A DNA stretch of 64,000 nt from Candidatus Poribacteria bacterium (GCA_022826645.1 JAJDUM010000037.1:19512-83511), one strand, 5' to 3'; counted from the first letter of the stretch, positions 8,343-17,200 are shown. A program made the numbers and translations. The notes: generated by a model not told the origin, from the sequence alone.

Positions 8343-9536
8343 TTATTTTCTTTGGATCTCTCCATCCAGATTTCTCTCCAGCCGATTCCCTTCCAGTATC
8401 ACCCGCTTTGCCTTCGCCCCAATCACGACGCCGAAGCGTTGCGTTGAATCACCGACCTCCGACTGATTGCCGATCTCGTTGTCGACAATCATCGTGTCGT
8501 TAGTCTCGCCATCAATATAGATACCGCTGCCCTCTCCATTCGTGCCGTTGTTGTAGATTCTGTTCCCCTCCAGCCGATTTCGATGGCCGCCCGTGTACTC
8601 CGGCTCGTTTCGAAAGTAGACACCGTGGTTCACATTGCCAATCACCGTATTGCCACGCAGGAGGTTATCCGAATCCTTGTGACCGATAGAAATTCCATAT
8701 CGACCGTTGCCCCGAAGCTCATTTCCTTCAAAGGTCCCGTGACGTACTCGCCAGCAGAGGAATAGGCCGTCGTCGCTATTTTCGCAAGCGGCATTGTTCC
8801 GTATGGTCGGACGCTGTGAGCCGCTGCCGGGGTGAAATCCCAAGCCTGCGTTACGATGGGAGGCGCAGTTTTCGATCGAGATGTCGTTGCTTTGTTGGAA
8901 ACTGAATCCGTCGCCGTTATAGTCGTGGACGGTACAATTGTGGATTTGTGAACCGTTGACACGATAGAAGAAAATGCCTGCGCCGCGACAACCGTTCAGA
9001 TGTGCGTTGTTCGCTCGATTTCCGTCAACCGTTACACCTTCGATGCGTATATTTTCGGCATAATAGCTGCTGATGAGCGGGAACGTGTTTTTGGCAATTG
9101 CATTATTGTGCACCATGCAGTCAGCTTGAAGCGGATTGTTGATGATAAAGGTGTTCTCATCCATGCGAGCGATAATGGTTCCGACCGTGGTATGAAAGCC
9201 GCCGGAACGATCATCCTGCACGGTTACACCCATCCCGACTTTAAACCCGGAACCATCATCAACCGTGATCTGTTCTTCGCCGTAATCGCCATCCGTAGCC
9301 AACCGGGAGATATGTCCGTTCCCTTTCCGCAAGATTGTGCCTTTCCCCGCTCCAATCACCGTGACATTGCTATGCAGGTGCAGCGAATCCTCCATCTCAT
9401 AGACCCCGGCCCCGATATATACAGTCCCACCTCCCAATCCTGAAACATAGTCCACTGCCGCCTGTAATGCGTAATTATCTGAACCGACAATCGCCGCGTT
9501 TTCCACGCCAACGGTAATTGTTACACCTTTTCTCAT
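8343..9536 (-). CDS. Right-handed parallel beta-helix repeat protein
   Basis: 397 residues from the ATG at 9536, preceded by AAGGAG; a longer upstream reading is not supported. The N terminus (NYALQAAVDYVSGLGGGTVYIGAGVYEM) is the pectate-lyase/exopolygalacturonase-like entry to a beta helix, and from about residue 150 there are repeated coils of the form IxxNxxxxNxxxGI (NNAACENSDDGLFL, GNELRGNGRYGISI, GNTVIGNVNHGVYF, DNEIGNQS). These match NosD/pectate-lyase-3-like repeats. There is no signal peptide, which is unusual for a polysaccharide lyase, so an epimerase-like or structural function is equally possible. The stop is 29 bp before the aminotransferase start, and the two genes read the same way. 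Confidence 0.85.
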   Translation of the reverse strand: MRKGVTITVGVENAAIVGSDNYALQAAVDYVSGLGGGTVYIGAGVYEMEDSLHLHSNVTVIGAGKGTILRKGNGHISRLATDGDYGEEQITVDDGSGFKVGMGVTVQDDRSGGFHTTVGTIIARMDENTFIINNPLQADCMVHNNAIAKNTFPLISSYYAENIRIEGVTVDGNRANNAHLNGCRGAGIFFYRVNGSQIHNCTVHDYNGDGFSFQQSNDISIENCASHRNAGLGFHPGSGSQRPTIRNNAACENSDDGLFLCWRVRHGTFEGNELRGNGRYGISIGHKDSDNLLRGNTVIGNVNHGVYFRNEPEYTGGHRNRLEGNRIYNNGTNGEGSGIYIDGETNDTMIVDNEIGNQSEVGDSTQRFGVVIGAKAKRVILEGNRLERNLDGEIQRK

Positions 9537-9696
9537 AATTACTCCTTGCTGTCTAGTACACTGCCAGATAAATGTAGCGCAAACTGTTAGTTTGCGGGCT
9601 CGGATCACAATCTAACAGATTGTGGTACAAAAGCCGCCTTTAGACGCTCCCACAGCCAAGCTGCCTTGGACATGGATATCCAAGTTTCGGACTCTC

Positions 9697-9710
9697 CCCG
9701 ATAAATCGGG
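9697..9710. repeat. CCCGATAAATCGGG palindrome
   Basis: One of at least five near-identical copies in this window (others at 12540, 17173, 20431 and 46134), all intergenic. Confidence 0.8.
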
Positions 9711-9761
9711 ACAGGCGGAACGGAGCCGGGAGGCAATTATCGTGATTTATTTGACAGAACA

Positions 9762-9857
9762 CTAGTACACCGTCAGATAAGTTTTGAAATTATTATATGT
9801 GCTATCGTTTGATTTCAATCAATATACACCAGCATAATTTATTGGACAGTGTACTAG
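9762..9857. mobile_element. MITE-like element with inverted ends
   Basis: A 96 bp AT-rich stretch starts CTAGTACACCGTCAGATAA and ends with ATTGGACAGTGTACTAG, whose reverse complement is CTAGTACACTGTCCAAT. A further copy of the end sequence, CTAGTACACTGCCAGATAA, lies at 9553 in direct orientation, so the outer pair could bound a 305 bp unit. No open reading frame inside, as expected for a non-autonomous element. Confidence 0.55.
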
Positions 9858-9930
9858 GTTCTGTTGACATTTCATCGCAACCAGATAATAGAGGGACATA
9901 AATCGGTTCACTGATGGAGAACCCCAGAAA

Positions 9931-9964
9931 AGAAACCGAGTTTTGAAGAAAAAACTCGGTTTCT
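9931..9964 (-). terminator. Strong hairpin downstream of the alcohol dehydrogenase gene
   Basis: AGAAACCGAGTTTT and AAAACTCGGTTTCT are perfect 14-base arms with a 6-base loop, about 60 bp after the stop of the minus-strand dehydrogenase gene. It may act as terminator, though the T run lies within the stem; it could also be a dispersed repeat. Confidence 0.5.
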
Positions 9965-10026
9965 GACAACTTTTCCAGTCGTTTGACCGTTTCTCGCAAT
10001 GGCAAAAGCAATAGGCAGTTGAAGAC

Positions 10027-11064
10027 TTACTGACACAGATGCACTTTGATTGCACCGGAGCGTTTGTCGGCAGACACTCTGAACGCTTCAACAACGTCCT
10101 CCAATGGATAGCGATGGGTTACCAGTTTGGTCGCATCGACCTTACCGGACGAGATGAGCTCGATCGCTGCACCGAAATCGGTGTCCATGCCGGTGAAGCC
10201 GTAACAGTTTGAGCCGATAACACTTGCTTCTGACCAGACGATGCGACTCAGATCCACTTCCAGCGGCTCAAAGTATCCACCCACCAACACAACTGTCCCG
10301 TGGCGTCGAACGATGCTCATCGCATCATTAAAATTTGGCCCGGTCCCAACACTTTCAATCACAGCGTCCATCCCCAAGCCACTCGTCAAGTCATCGACAT
10401 ATTCTTTGAGATCCATGTCACCGATGGTAACCACATGGTCAGCCCCCAACTCCTTTGCCAGTTGAGCCTGCTGATCGTACTTGACGGTGATTAAGGTTTC
10501 TTTGGCACCTGCAGCGACCGCCGCCGCCAACGCAAACTGTCCGATGGTTCCGCCACCAATGATTGCCACCCGGTCCTGATACGTCGCCTTCGATAGCCCG
10601 ACGGCGCGATAGGAGACGGCAAGCGGCTCGACCAGAGCCCCCTCCTCGAAAGTCATGCTTTCCGGTAGCTTAAAGAGCCCTGAGATATGGGCATTTGTGT
10701 ACTCAGCGAAACCGCCGTGGGCATTGTGTGAAATCCATTGGCGTTCTGAACAGTGATTGTAATACCCCTTTCGACAGTGGAGACAGCGTCCGCAGTGCGA
10801 GAAAAACTCGATGGCAACCTTATCACCCGGCTGGAGTTCTGTAACCCCCTCACCCAGTTCGATGACAGTGCCACAGGTTTCGTGACCGGCGGCATTGGTA
10901 TGCGATTGATCCCATTCACCAAAATAGCTATGCAGGTCGCTGCCGCAGATTCCGGTTTGTTTGGTGTCAATCCCAACGTACCCCGGCGCGGGAGGCGTGT
11001 ATTCTACCTCTTGGATACTAATCTGCTCAATGCCTGTGTAAATCGCGGCTTTCATTGTAGTCAT
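10027..11064 (-). CDS. Zinc-dependent alcohol dehydrogenase (MDR family, sugar/polyol or butanediol dehydrogenase-like)
   Basis: 345 residues of the medium-chain dehydrogenase family. Catalytic zinc ligands C40 (TGICGSDLH) and H61-E62 (AGHET) are present, as are the four structural zinc cysteines C91, C94, C97 and C105 (CGRCLHCRKGYYNHC). The Rossmann motif is IIGGGTIGQFALAAA near residue 170. Such enzymes oxidise secondary alcohols of sugars, threonine or 2,3-butanediol with NAD. Start ATG at 11064 follows AAAGGAG. It lies 13 bp downstream of an NtrC-type regulator on the same strand, so the two are likely one transcript. Substrate cannot be told from sequence. Confidence 0.93.
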   Translation of the reverse strand: MTTMKAAIYTGIEQISIQEVEYTPPAPGYVGIDTKQTGICGSDLHSYFGEWDQSHTNAAGHETCGTVIELGEGVTELQPGDKVAIEFFSHCGRCLHCRKGYYNHCSERQWISHNAHGGFAEYTNAHISGLFKLPESMTFEEGALVEPLAVSYRAVGLSKATYQDRVAIIGGGTIGQFALAAAVAAGAKETLITVKYDQQAQLAKELGADHVVTIGDMDLKEYVDDLTSGLGMDAVIESVGTGPNFNDAMSIVRRHGTVVLVGGYFEPLEVDLSRIVWSEASVIGSNCYGFTGMDTDFGAAIELISSGKVDATKLVTHRYPLEDVVEAFRVSADKRSGAIKVHLCQ

Positions 11065-11077
11065 GGAAATTTCTCCT

Positions 11078-12436
11078 TTAGCGTTTTATATCATATTGCC
11101 GCATTTTGCGATGTAGGTTTGTGCGTTCAATGCCAAGCTGCCTAGCAGTTTCGGTGATATTCCAGTCGTTCGTCTCCAAGCAGTTTCGGATAAAATGATG
11201 CTCAAATTCGCTTTTTGCCTCTCTAAGTGGTGTATCTGTATCGATCTGAGATGGATCGCCGCTACGATTGAGTTCCGGGGGTAAGTCGTCAACTTCAATG
11301 GTTTCACGGGGGCACAAGATGACAAGCCGTTCTACCATATTGCGAAGTTCTCGGACATTGCCGGGCCAGCTATACCTGTTCAGAATCTTCAGCGCGTTTT
11401 CGTGTATCGTCAAATTCGGTTTTTGATTTTCTCCACAGAATCGGGACAAGAAATGATCGACGAGTACGGGGAGATCTGCGACCCGTTCGCGCAAAGGCAG
11501 CATATGGAGGGGCACGACATTTAATCGGTAGTAGAGATCTTCGCGAAAATTGTCGCTCTGAATCTCTTCTTGCAAGTCTTTGTTCGTCGCAGAGATGATA
11601 CGAACATCAACATGAATTGTTTGCCCGCCGCCGACTCGCTCAAATTCTTGTTCCTCAAGGACACGGAGCACCTTCGCCTGCGTCGATGGGCTCATATCGC
11701 CAATTTCGTCGAGAAAGATTGTGCCGCCATCAGCCTGCTCAAATTTTCCAAGTCGCCGGGTTGATGCTCCGGTGAATGCGCCGCGTTCATGACCGAACAG
11801 TTCGGATTCAATGAGATCTTGGGGGATAGCTGCACAATTCACTTTGACAAAAGCGGCTTTATGACGTGGACTGAACTGGTGAATGGCATAGGCAACCAAC
11901 TCTTTCCCGGTTCCGCTTTCGCCGGTAATGAGGACACGTCCATTTGTTGGCGCAACCTGTCGAATCTTTGTCAAAATTTCTTGGATTGGCGGGCTGGTGC
12001 CAATAATCGGACGTTCAAAATCGCCGCCTTCTTCTGCTATTCGTGTGTGCCTGCGCTCAATTTTCTGGATAACTTCTGTCACTTTGTTCAGTATAATATG
12101 GAGTGAAAGGGGCTTCCCCAAGAAGTCGAGCGCTCCCATGCTCCCAGCCTCTAATGCGAGTTCAAATGTGCCGTGACCGGTGATCATGATCACTTCTGTA
12201 TCAGGGGATATTTGCTTAATCCGTCGTAGCGTCTCAATTCCGTCAAACCCGCCGGGCATCAAAATATCCAGAAACACCAAGTCGATCTGTTCACTTGCAA
12301 CACAGCGAATGCCGGCTTCACCATTAGGAGCAGTTAGGGCGTTGTATCCCTCGTCCTGCAGAATATCTCGCAGCGACTCGCAAATACTGGCTTCATCGTC
12401 AATGATTAGTATGTTTGGCTTGAACTGTTGTTCCAT
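11078..12436 (-). CDS. Sigma-54-dependent response regulator, NtrC family
   Basis: 452 residues with the full NtrC layout. The receiver domain (1-120) has phosphoacceptor D57 (FLDILM), T86 and K108. The AAA+ domain has Walker A GESGTGKE at 172-179, the sigma-54-contacting GAFTGA loop at 219-224 and Walker B FLDEIG near 241-246. A Fis-type helix-turn-helix (WNITETARQLGIERTNLHRKM) closes the protein. It would activate RNA polymerase with sigma-54 (RpoN) after phosphorylation by a histidine kinase. No kinase is in the window, so it is an orphan here. The alcohol dehydrogenase gene directly downstream may be its co-transcribed partner, although that does not show it is a target. Confidence 0.96.
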   Translation of the reverse strand: MEQQFKPNILIIDDEASICESLRDILQDEGYNALTAPNGEAGIRCVASEQIDLVFLDILMPGGFDGIETLRRIKQISPDTEVIMITGHGTFELALEAGSMGALDFLGKPLSLHIILNKVTEVIQKIERRHTRIAEEGGDFERPIIGTSPPIQEILTKIRQVAPTNGRVLITGESGTGKELVAYAIHQFSPRHKAAFVKVNCAAIPQDLIESELFGHERGAFTGASTRRLGKFEQADGGTIFLDEIGDMSPSTQAKVLRVLEEQEFERVGGGQTIHVDVRIISATNKDLQEEIQSDNFREDLYYRLNVVPLHMLPLRERVADLPVLVDHFLSRFCGENQKPNLTIHENALKILNRYSWPGNVRELRNMVERLVILCPRETIEVDDLPPELNRSGDPSQIDTDTPLREAKSEFEHHFIRNCLETNDWNITETARQLGIERTNLHRKMRQYDIKR

Positions 12437-12539
12437 GACATAAATCCAAGATTCTTCTTTACCTTTAATAACCTAAGTTGATAGTTATAGAAAACGTTGC
12501 AAACCGAACGAATGAAAGCTATATTGAATCAATTACCGC

Positions 12540-12553
12540 CCCGATAAATCGGG
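12540..12553. repeat. CCCGATAAATCGGG palindrome
   Basis: Exact copy of the palindrome at 9697 and 17173, placed 15 bp before the two-hairpin repeat. Confidence 0.8.
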
Positions 12554-12568
12554 ATTCAAAGCAACTCA

Positions 12569-12628
12569 CAGTGGATTGACAAATCCACTGCATACGTACA
12601 AAGATGGCTTGGATATGTCTATCCAAGC
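12569..12628. repeat. Two-hairpin composite repeat, copy 1
   Basis: CAGTGGATT/AATCCACTG (12569-12590) is followed by GGCTTGGAT/ATCCAAGCC (12606-12628). The same two hairpins occur in the same order at 57595-57647, with different loop and spacer bases but conserved stems. Confidence 0.75.
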
Positions 12629-13294
12629 CGAGCGGGTGTGACAAATAGCAACTTGCTTTTTAATAGACAACACTGGTATACTGTTAAAAAATAGTGGAAA
12701 TCAGACAAAATTTTCGGTACATTGAGACAATTTACATCGATTTAGTTGGAAACCGAGTTGGGACTGAATCCGTTCAGTTTGTAAAAGGACCTATGGGGCG
12801 AAATGCGGGGAGTTGCCCATTCGGTGTAGGTCTATCTCCTGAATATCGCCAGCGGTTCGCCGACTTTGCAATTTCTTCCGCAGGAAAACGTTGGAGTGCT
12901 GCCATTGTTTCGAAGAGAAGATCGTGTTAGAGGTATATTTGCTTTCTGCCCGGATTTAGTATCGACCAAAGAAATCTATTGTTTTTGTCTTAAATGATCC
13001 TTGATTGGTTAAACCTCTGGAAATTTAGTACGTCTTTATGCTATCATAACATAACTGGACGCGCCAATCCAACAGAATTGCAGAAGATATCCCCCGGTTT
13101 AATTGGCTTAGGATGAGGGGGACATCACCTCACCTTCACCACCAATCAATCCTCTCTTGTGCGCGTTCATCCGCGTAATAGAGGCACCCCGGTGGCGCTT
13201 CAAACCATTTTCGGAATAGCATAACCAAAAAACAGCGAAACTGTCAACGAAATGGTGAAGCATTGATACACAATCCACGTTACTTTTTTTACTT

Positions 13295-14575
13295 ATGTCG
13301 AGAATACGCACACAATTATTCATCTGTAGTTTAATTAGTATCTTACTCCCTGTGTCTGTGTCGTTTGCAGCCAGAACCTATGATGTAAGTTATTCTTGGG
13401 GGAGGCGGCAGCAGAACGCGAAGGTATACGCCGATAAGGTTAAGCAGGTGTTGGGACCAACTATCGCTAAGCAGATCAAAGTAGTGAACCGTAGAGGTCG
13501 GTACGGTGTGATCTATGATCGGAACGGCAGTTATGCGGAGGCCCTTCAAGAGGCAGCAGATCATGCGAAGTTGCTTCATCAGGCAGGTGTAACGAAAAAG
13601 AAAGGGCATGAAGCAGCTCATCCAATTCCGGATCAAGATTACTCGGGTCGACCGAGGACCACACCAAGCAAGCCAAAGATTACACCACAAAGACCTAAAC
13701 AACAGAGACCTAACCCGCTGCAATTCGACATAAGTGTGGACTCCAATCTTGAGGCGGACATCGATCGATACATCAAGGGACTGCGGTTCAGAGGCGTTCT
13801 TGCAAGCACAGATCGAACCAGCTTTGTTGTCTACGATATCACGAAGCAGAAAAAAGTAGTTTCAATTAATGAAAACCAAACAATGATGGCTGCTTCGTTA
13901 ATCAAGAACTTTATAATGCTGGCTTACTTCCATGAGGTGAAAAACAAACGACTTGAGCATACCAATGAGAACCGCCTTAAGCTTCGTCAGATGATTCAAA
14001 GAAGCGCGAACACATCGACTAACGATTTTATCAGACTGCTTGGTGGTCCGAGTGGTGTGGAGCGAATCCTAAAATGGAACTATCCCTTTTTCGAGAATAC
14101 TCGCATCGTTGAATATATTCCCCCTAGTGGCAGAACTTATCGAAACACAACTTCAGCGCGCGATTTGAATAAGTTCTACAACCAGTTGTGGCTTGGGAAC
14201 CTGCCGTATTCAAACAAGATGAAATATTATCTGGGGCTTCCGAACGGCGATCGGATGCACGATAAAACGTGTATCCCGTCAAATGTCCGCGTATACCACA
14301 AAACCGGGACGGTCTACGGCTTGGTTGGTGATAGCGGCATTTTGGCGATTATCGATTCGCAGGGAAAGCAGCGGGCTTACGTCTTTACCGGGTTGATTGA
14401 GGATCGGACAAAGACGAGCAATCGCAACCGCTCTGAGGCTTTTTGGTCATGGGTGGGACGCCGATCGGATACGTTGCGCCGCGTGTCAGAAGCCGTTTAT
14501 GAGTACATCTACGAAGTCCATTACGGTGGCAGCTTTAATTGTCGTCGGCACGCAGGGCAGCACCTGAAGCGCTAA
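13295..14575 (+). CDS. Secreted serine beta-lactamase/PBP-like hydrolase
   Basis: 426 residues. Residues 1-26 form a signal peptide ending SVSFAA. Residues 27-100 resemble a SPOR-like alpha/beta unit, followed by a Pro/Lys-rich linker to about 140. The C-terminal domain has the class A beta-lactamase order: S201-x-x-K204 (AASLIKN), S241-T-N243, an NTTSARDLNKF segment near 284, and K336-T-G338 (YHKTGTVYG). The omega-loop ExxLN glutamate that deacylates beta-lactams is not seen; the corresponding part reads IVEYIPPSGRT. It is therefore more likely a cell-wall or ester hydrolase than an antibiotic resistance enzyme. The start codon has little ribosome binding site. It stands alone between repeats. 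Confidence 0.85.
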   Translation: MSRIRTQLFICSLISILLPVSVSFAARTYDVSYSWGRRQQNAKVYADKVKQVLGPTIAKQIKVVNRRGRYGVIYDRNGSYAEALQEAADHAKLLHQAGVTKKKGHEAAHPIPDQDYSGRPRTTPSKPKITPQRPKQQRPNPLQFDISVDSNLEADIDRYIKGLRFRGVLASTDRTSFVVYDITKQKKVVSINENQTMMAASLIKNFIMLAYFHEVKNKRLEHTNENRLKLRQMIQRSANTSTNDFIRLLGGPSGVERILKWNYPFFENTRIVEYIPPSGRTYRNTTSARDLNKFYNQLWLGNLPYSNKMKYYLGLPNGDRMHDKTCIPSNVRVYHKTGTVYGLVGDSGILAIIDSQGKQRAYVFTGLIEDRTKTSNRNRSEAFWSWVGRRSDTLRRVSEAVYEYIYEVHYGGSFNCRRHAGQHLKR

Positions 14576-14668
14576 TTGTATCGGCTTCCACGATGATATG
14601 ACGCTCACTTATAGCAACGCAAGTTGCCTGTAGTAGACTCCTCCGCACACCCTACCCCTTATTTACAA

Positions 14669-15433
14669 TTACGGCACAGCGGCTATATCACCCGTCTTGA
14701 GGAGGATACGTAAAGCCTCGCGTTTGCTAAGTGCGCTTAGCCGGTAGGCGTTGTCCGTGATGTAAGCGACCACTTCGTCCGGATTGGTCTTGGCGTATTC
14801 GCGTAGTGCCCAACCGATCGCTTTGCGAAGGAAAAACTCCGGATGCTCAACGGACGGGGCAATACACGCCCGGAGTAACTCAAAGTCTGTAGCCTCCTTG
14901 AATTTCAATTGACAGATAATCGACGTGCGACATTTCCAGATGTTGGATGAATGTGCCCATTCAAGCATTCGAGTTTTCATTTGTTCTGGATACTGTCCGA
15001 GAAGATTCCCAACAAGACGGGAGGCGATGGCGTCGACATAGTCCCACCACGCGCCATCGGTAATCATCTCCTCGTAGCAAGGAAGCGCGTCAAGCGTCTG
15101 GAAGTTATCGTAAGTACGGTGTTCCGCGAGTTTGATGGCGGCGTAACGTTCCTCTCGGTAATCCGCCCCCCGCCAGATAGTGAGAATGGTTTCCAGCCAG
15201 CATTCCTGGGTTTCAATCGGGTGAGCGGTGAAAATTTTTCGGCATATTGCTTTTAGTGCCGGTGTCTGGACCCCGAGATACGGCATTTCTGACTTCATGT
15301 AAGCCTGCATCCCCGGTGCCTTTTCGGGATTGGCACTTTTTCGTAAGGCTTCCCCCAGTGCACACCGAATTGTGGCTGACAGATAGCATTGGGACCGACC
15401 TCCTCGCACGGATTCCGAGTTTTCGGATTTCAT
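14669..15433 (-). CDS. DNA alkylation repair protein, AlkD-like
   Basis: 254 residues from the ATG at 15433, which follows AGAGGTAGG; the longer frame upstream overlaps the preceding gene and is not native. The protein is made of helical HEAT-like repeats: GVQTPALKAICRKI near 60, REERYAAIKLAE near 98, WWDYVDAIASRLVG near 135 and FFLRKAIGWALREYAKTNPDEV near 205, all family signatures. AlkD is a DNA glycosylase that removes N3- and N7-alkylated purines without base flipping; the conserved Trp-Asp (WWDYVD) corresponds to the catalytic region. It is the last gene of a three-gene run with aldolase and lactonase genes, a functional odd man out. Confidence 0.9.
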   Translation of the reverse strand: MKSENSESVRGGRSQCYLSATIRCALGEALRKSANPEKAPGMQAYMKSEMPYLGVQTPALKAICRKIFTAHPIETQECWLETILTIWRGADYREERYAAIKLAEHRTYDNFQTLDALPCYEEMITDGAWWDYVDAIASRLVGNLLGQYPEQMKTRMLEWAHSSNIWKCRTSIICQLKFKEATDFELLRACIAPSVEHPEFFLRKAIGWALREYAKTNPDEVVAYITDNAYRLSALSKREALRILLKTGDIAAVP

Positions 15434-15437
15434 CAAC

Positions 15438-16199
15438 CTACCTCTTGAAAACGTCCAAGCCTGCACGGGCTGCTTGTAGAAGCAGGTAGTAATCGGGACC
15501 GTAGCCCAAAACAGTGAAACCTTGTGCTTGTCGCCGCTGCAATCCCTCCGGTGTACTATCTCCGAACCCGATGGCAACATCACCTGTGCGACCAATCTCT
15601 AAGGCACGTTCGATAACGGCGTCAGTCTCTGGATGTGGCATGTGCAGCGGGTTCAATCCCATTGAGAGGCAGAGATCCCACATACCGATATATAATACAT
15701 CGACGCCGGGGATAGCCCCGATCTCCGCCAAGTTTTCCACAGCCTCTTTGGTCTCAATGAGCAAAAAGACAAGTATATTGTCATTCGCCCGGTTGAAATA
15801 GTCTTCATTGTCAACCGTGTATTGCGAGGCACGCAACGGTCCCCAGCCACGCGTACCTTGCGGTGGGTAGCGGGTGGCATCAACGATGGCCTGTGCCTCA
15901 TCAGCAGTCTTTACCATCGGCACAAGAATTCCCATACCGCCTACGTCCAACGCCCTTTGGATGAAGACCGGATCGGCAGAGGGAATGCGGACGATGGGGA
16001 CAGCTTCGGTCCCGTTGATCGCCATGAGCATGTGCTCAATCTGGGCGGTATCGAGTGCGTTGTGTTCCGTTTCGATAACCAGCCAATCATATCCGGCATG
16101 TGCTAAGAGTTCGGCAAGGTTTGGACTGCCTAACCCCATGAAGCAACCGATAGTCGGTTCGCCGGCACGGACCTTTTCTCGGACCCAATTCGTTCTCAT
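15438..16199 (-). CDS. HpcH/HpaI family aldolase
   Basis: 253 residues from the ATG at 16199 (CGGAGC upstream); a longer frame reaching into the lactonase gene is rejected. Motifs of class II, divalent-metal HpcH/HpaI aldolases are present: GLGSPNLAELLAHAGYDWLVIETEHNALD with the catalytic His near residue 45, PIVRIPSAD with the substrate-carboxylate Arg near 70, and LLIETKEAVEN with a metal-binding Glu near 150. These enzymes cleave 2-keto-3-deoxy sugar acids to pyruvate and an aldehyde, fitting the dehydratases around. The usual GPxDLS loop reads GMWDLCLS. It lies 17 bp downstream of the gluconolactonase-like gene and 4 bp upstream of the AlkD gene. Confidence 0.92.
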   Translation of the reverse strand: MRTNWVREKVRAGEPTIGCFMGLGSPNLAELLAHAGYDWLVIETEHNALDTAQIEHMLMAINGTEAVPIVRIPSADPVFIQRALDVGGMGILVPMVKTADEAQAIVDATRYPPQGTRGWGPLRASQYTVDNEDYFNRANDNILVFLLIETKEAVENLAEIGAIPGVDVLYIGMWDLCLSMGLNPLHMPHPETDAVIERALEIGRTGDVAIGFGDSTPEGLQRRQAQGFTVLGYGPDYYLLLQAARAGLDVFKR

Positions 16200-16216
16200 C
16201 GTGATAATGCTCCGTT

Positions 16217-17074
16217 TTAGATGTCCGGGTAATTCAGCGGCATTCCCGTCTTGCCCAAATCGTAATGTGTGATATGCCAACGCCCCAAGTTTGCGCTGAG
16301 AAAGAGATCGCGGTTCGGACCACAGAAGGCGATATTTGTCGGGGCAGCAATCGCTGTGCCTTCGTAATCTTCTGCCAGCACGTCGAGCTGCCCGTTCGGT
16401 GTTAGCCGGTAGATTCGATCGGGACGGTAGCAGGAGATGTACAGGTTTCCTTCGGTGTCGAACGCCAACCCGTCTGGCACGGTCTCTGGCAGATGAACCA
16501 ACGTTTCAACAGCCCCCGGACTGCCATCCGCTTTGATTTCGACGCGGTCAACACGCGGTGGATTGAGACTCATGGCAACATAGAGGTATGTGCCGGCGGC
16601 GTCCAACGCCACGCCGTTAGGGAACTGCGCGAGACTGCGACACCAGACCTCGCCCTTACCACCCGGAGCTACCCGAAAGATGCAACCGTTATCCTCTTTC
16701 CATCCGCCGGAGTGGGACACATACAGATTGCCGTGGCGATCGAATACGGGATAGTTGGCTGCTTCAAACGATTGCTCATCGCTACCATCGCAGTAGACGC
16801 TCACCGTTCCATCCGGTTCAACCCGTTTAACGCCGCCGCTGCAAACATAGAGTCGGTGCTTCGCATCTTGGGCAATGCCTCCGACAAATCCGCCGGTATT
16901 GGCAAACTCTTCAAATTCCTTCTGCTCTACGTCGATTCGGTATATCTGTCCGAGTTCCCCGCCGGCATACGCAAAGCCGTCGCAGCCCCAACTGATACAT
17001 TCAGGGTGGTCCAATCCACCGGTGAAACCACCAATCAGAACAGAGACCTGTGTTTCTGTATCAAGAAGCACCAT
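16217..17074 (-). CDS. SMP-30/gluconolactonase family protein
   Basis: 285 residues forming a six-bladed beta-propeller. Recognisable blade segments include GLDHPECISWGCDGFAYAGG at 20-40 (with a metal-ligand Glu), GNLYVSHSGGWKEDNGCIFRV near 115, FPNGVALDAAGTYLYVA near 150 (conserved Asn) and VPDGLAFDTEGNLYISCY near 195 (conserved Asp). Members open sugar lactones using Ca or Zn. Good GGAGGT ribosome binding site before the ATG at 17074. The gene begins a minus-strand run with the aldolase and AlkD genes. In the sugar-acid setting it would hydrolyse an aldonolactone formed by a dehydrogenase, as inference. Confidence 0.9.
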   Translation of the reverse strand: MVLLDTETQVSVLIGGFTGGLDHPECISWGCDGFAYAGGELGQIYRIDVEQKEFEEFANTGGFVGGIAQDAKHRLYVCSGGVKRVEPDGTVSVYCDGSDEQSFEAANYPVFDRHGNLYVSHSGGWKEDNGCIFRVAPGGKGEVWCRSLAQFPNGVALDAAGTYLYVAMSLNPPRVDRVEIKADGSPGAVETLVHLPETVPDGLAFDTEGNLYISCYRPDRIYRLTPNGQLDVLAEDYEGTAIAAPTNIAFCGPNRDLFLSANLGRWHITHYDLGKTGMPLNYPDI

Positions 17075-17141
17075 ATTTTATTACCTCCATTGATGAGTTC
17101 ATATAGATATTGGTTCATGTCAAGAGAGTGTATAATATAAG

Positions 17142-17200
17142 CACGTGAAACGTGATGTCCCGTTCCGAGGATCCCGATAAATCGGGACGTGAAACGTGAC
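17142..17200. repeat. ACGTGAAACGTG direct repeats around a palindrome
   Basis: ACGTGAAACGTGA occurs on both sides of GATCCCGATAAATCGGG (palindrome core 17173-17186). A related GAAACGTGAAACGTAC is found at 53258-53275. Confidence 0.65.
17173..17186. repeat. CCCGATAAATCGGG palindrome
   Basis: Exact copy, flanked by ACGTGAAACGTG direct repeats. Confidence 0.8.

Larger units (their letters stand above)
9537..10026. other. Gene-free region rich in small inverted repeats
   Basis: No plausible gene. It holds GCAAACTGTTAGTTTGC and CACAATCTAACAGATTGTG hairpins (around 9580-9625), a CTTGGA/TCCAAG hairpin near 9675, a CCCGATAAATCGGG palindrome at 9697, a small element with inverted ends at 9762-9857, and a perfect 14-base-arm hairpin at 9931-9964. 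Confidence 0.7.
12437..13294. other. 858 bp gene-free region with repeats
   Basis: A 78-codon reading frame at 12694-12930 has no recognisable features and no good ribosome binding site. Otherwise there is a CCCGATAAATCGGG palindrome at 12540 and the two-hairpin repeat at 12569-12628. Nothing else recognised; it separates divergent genes and should contain promoters for both. Confidence 0.6.

Noticed and set aside
12694..12930. 78-codon frame in the large gap before the beta-lactamase-like gene
   Set aside because: No ribosome binding site, no recognisable protein features, and it lies in a repeat-rich gap.
13295..14575. Call as antibiotic-resistance class A beta-lactamase
   Set aside because: The omega-loop ExxLN motif needed for deacylation is not visible.
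15434..15595. N-terminal extension of the AlkD-like protein
   Set aside because: Lies within the aldolase gene and lacks similarity to the family; the ATG at 15433 has its own ribosome binding site.
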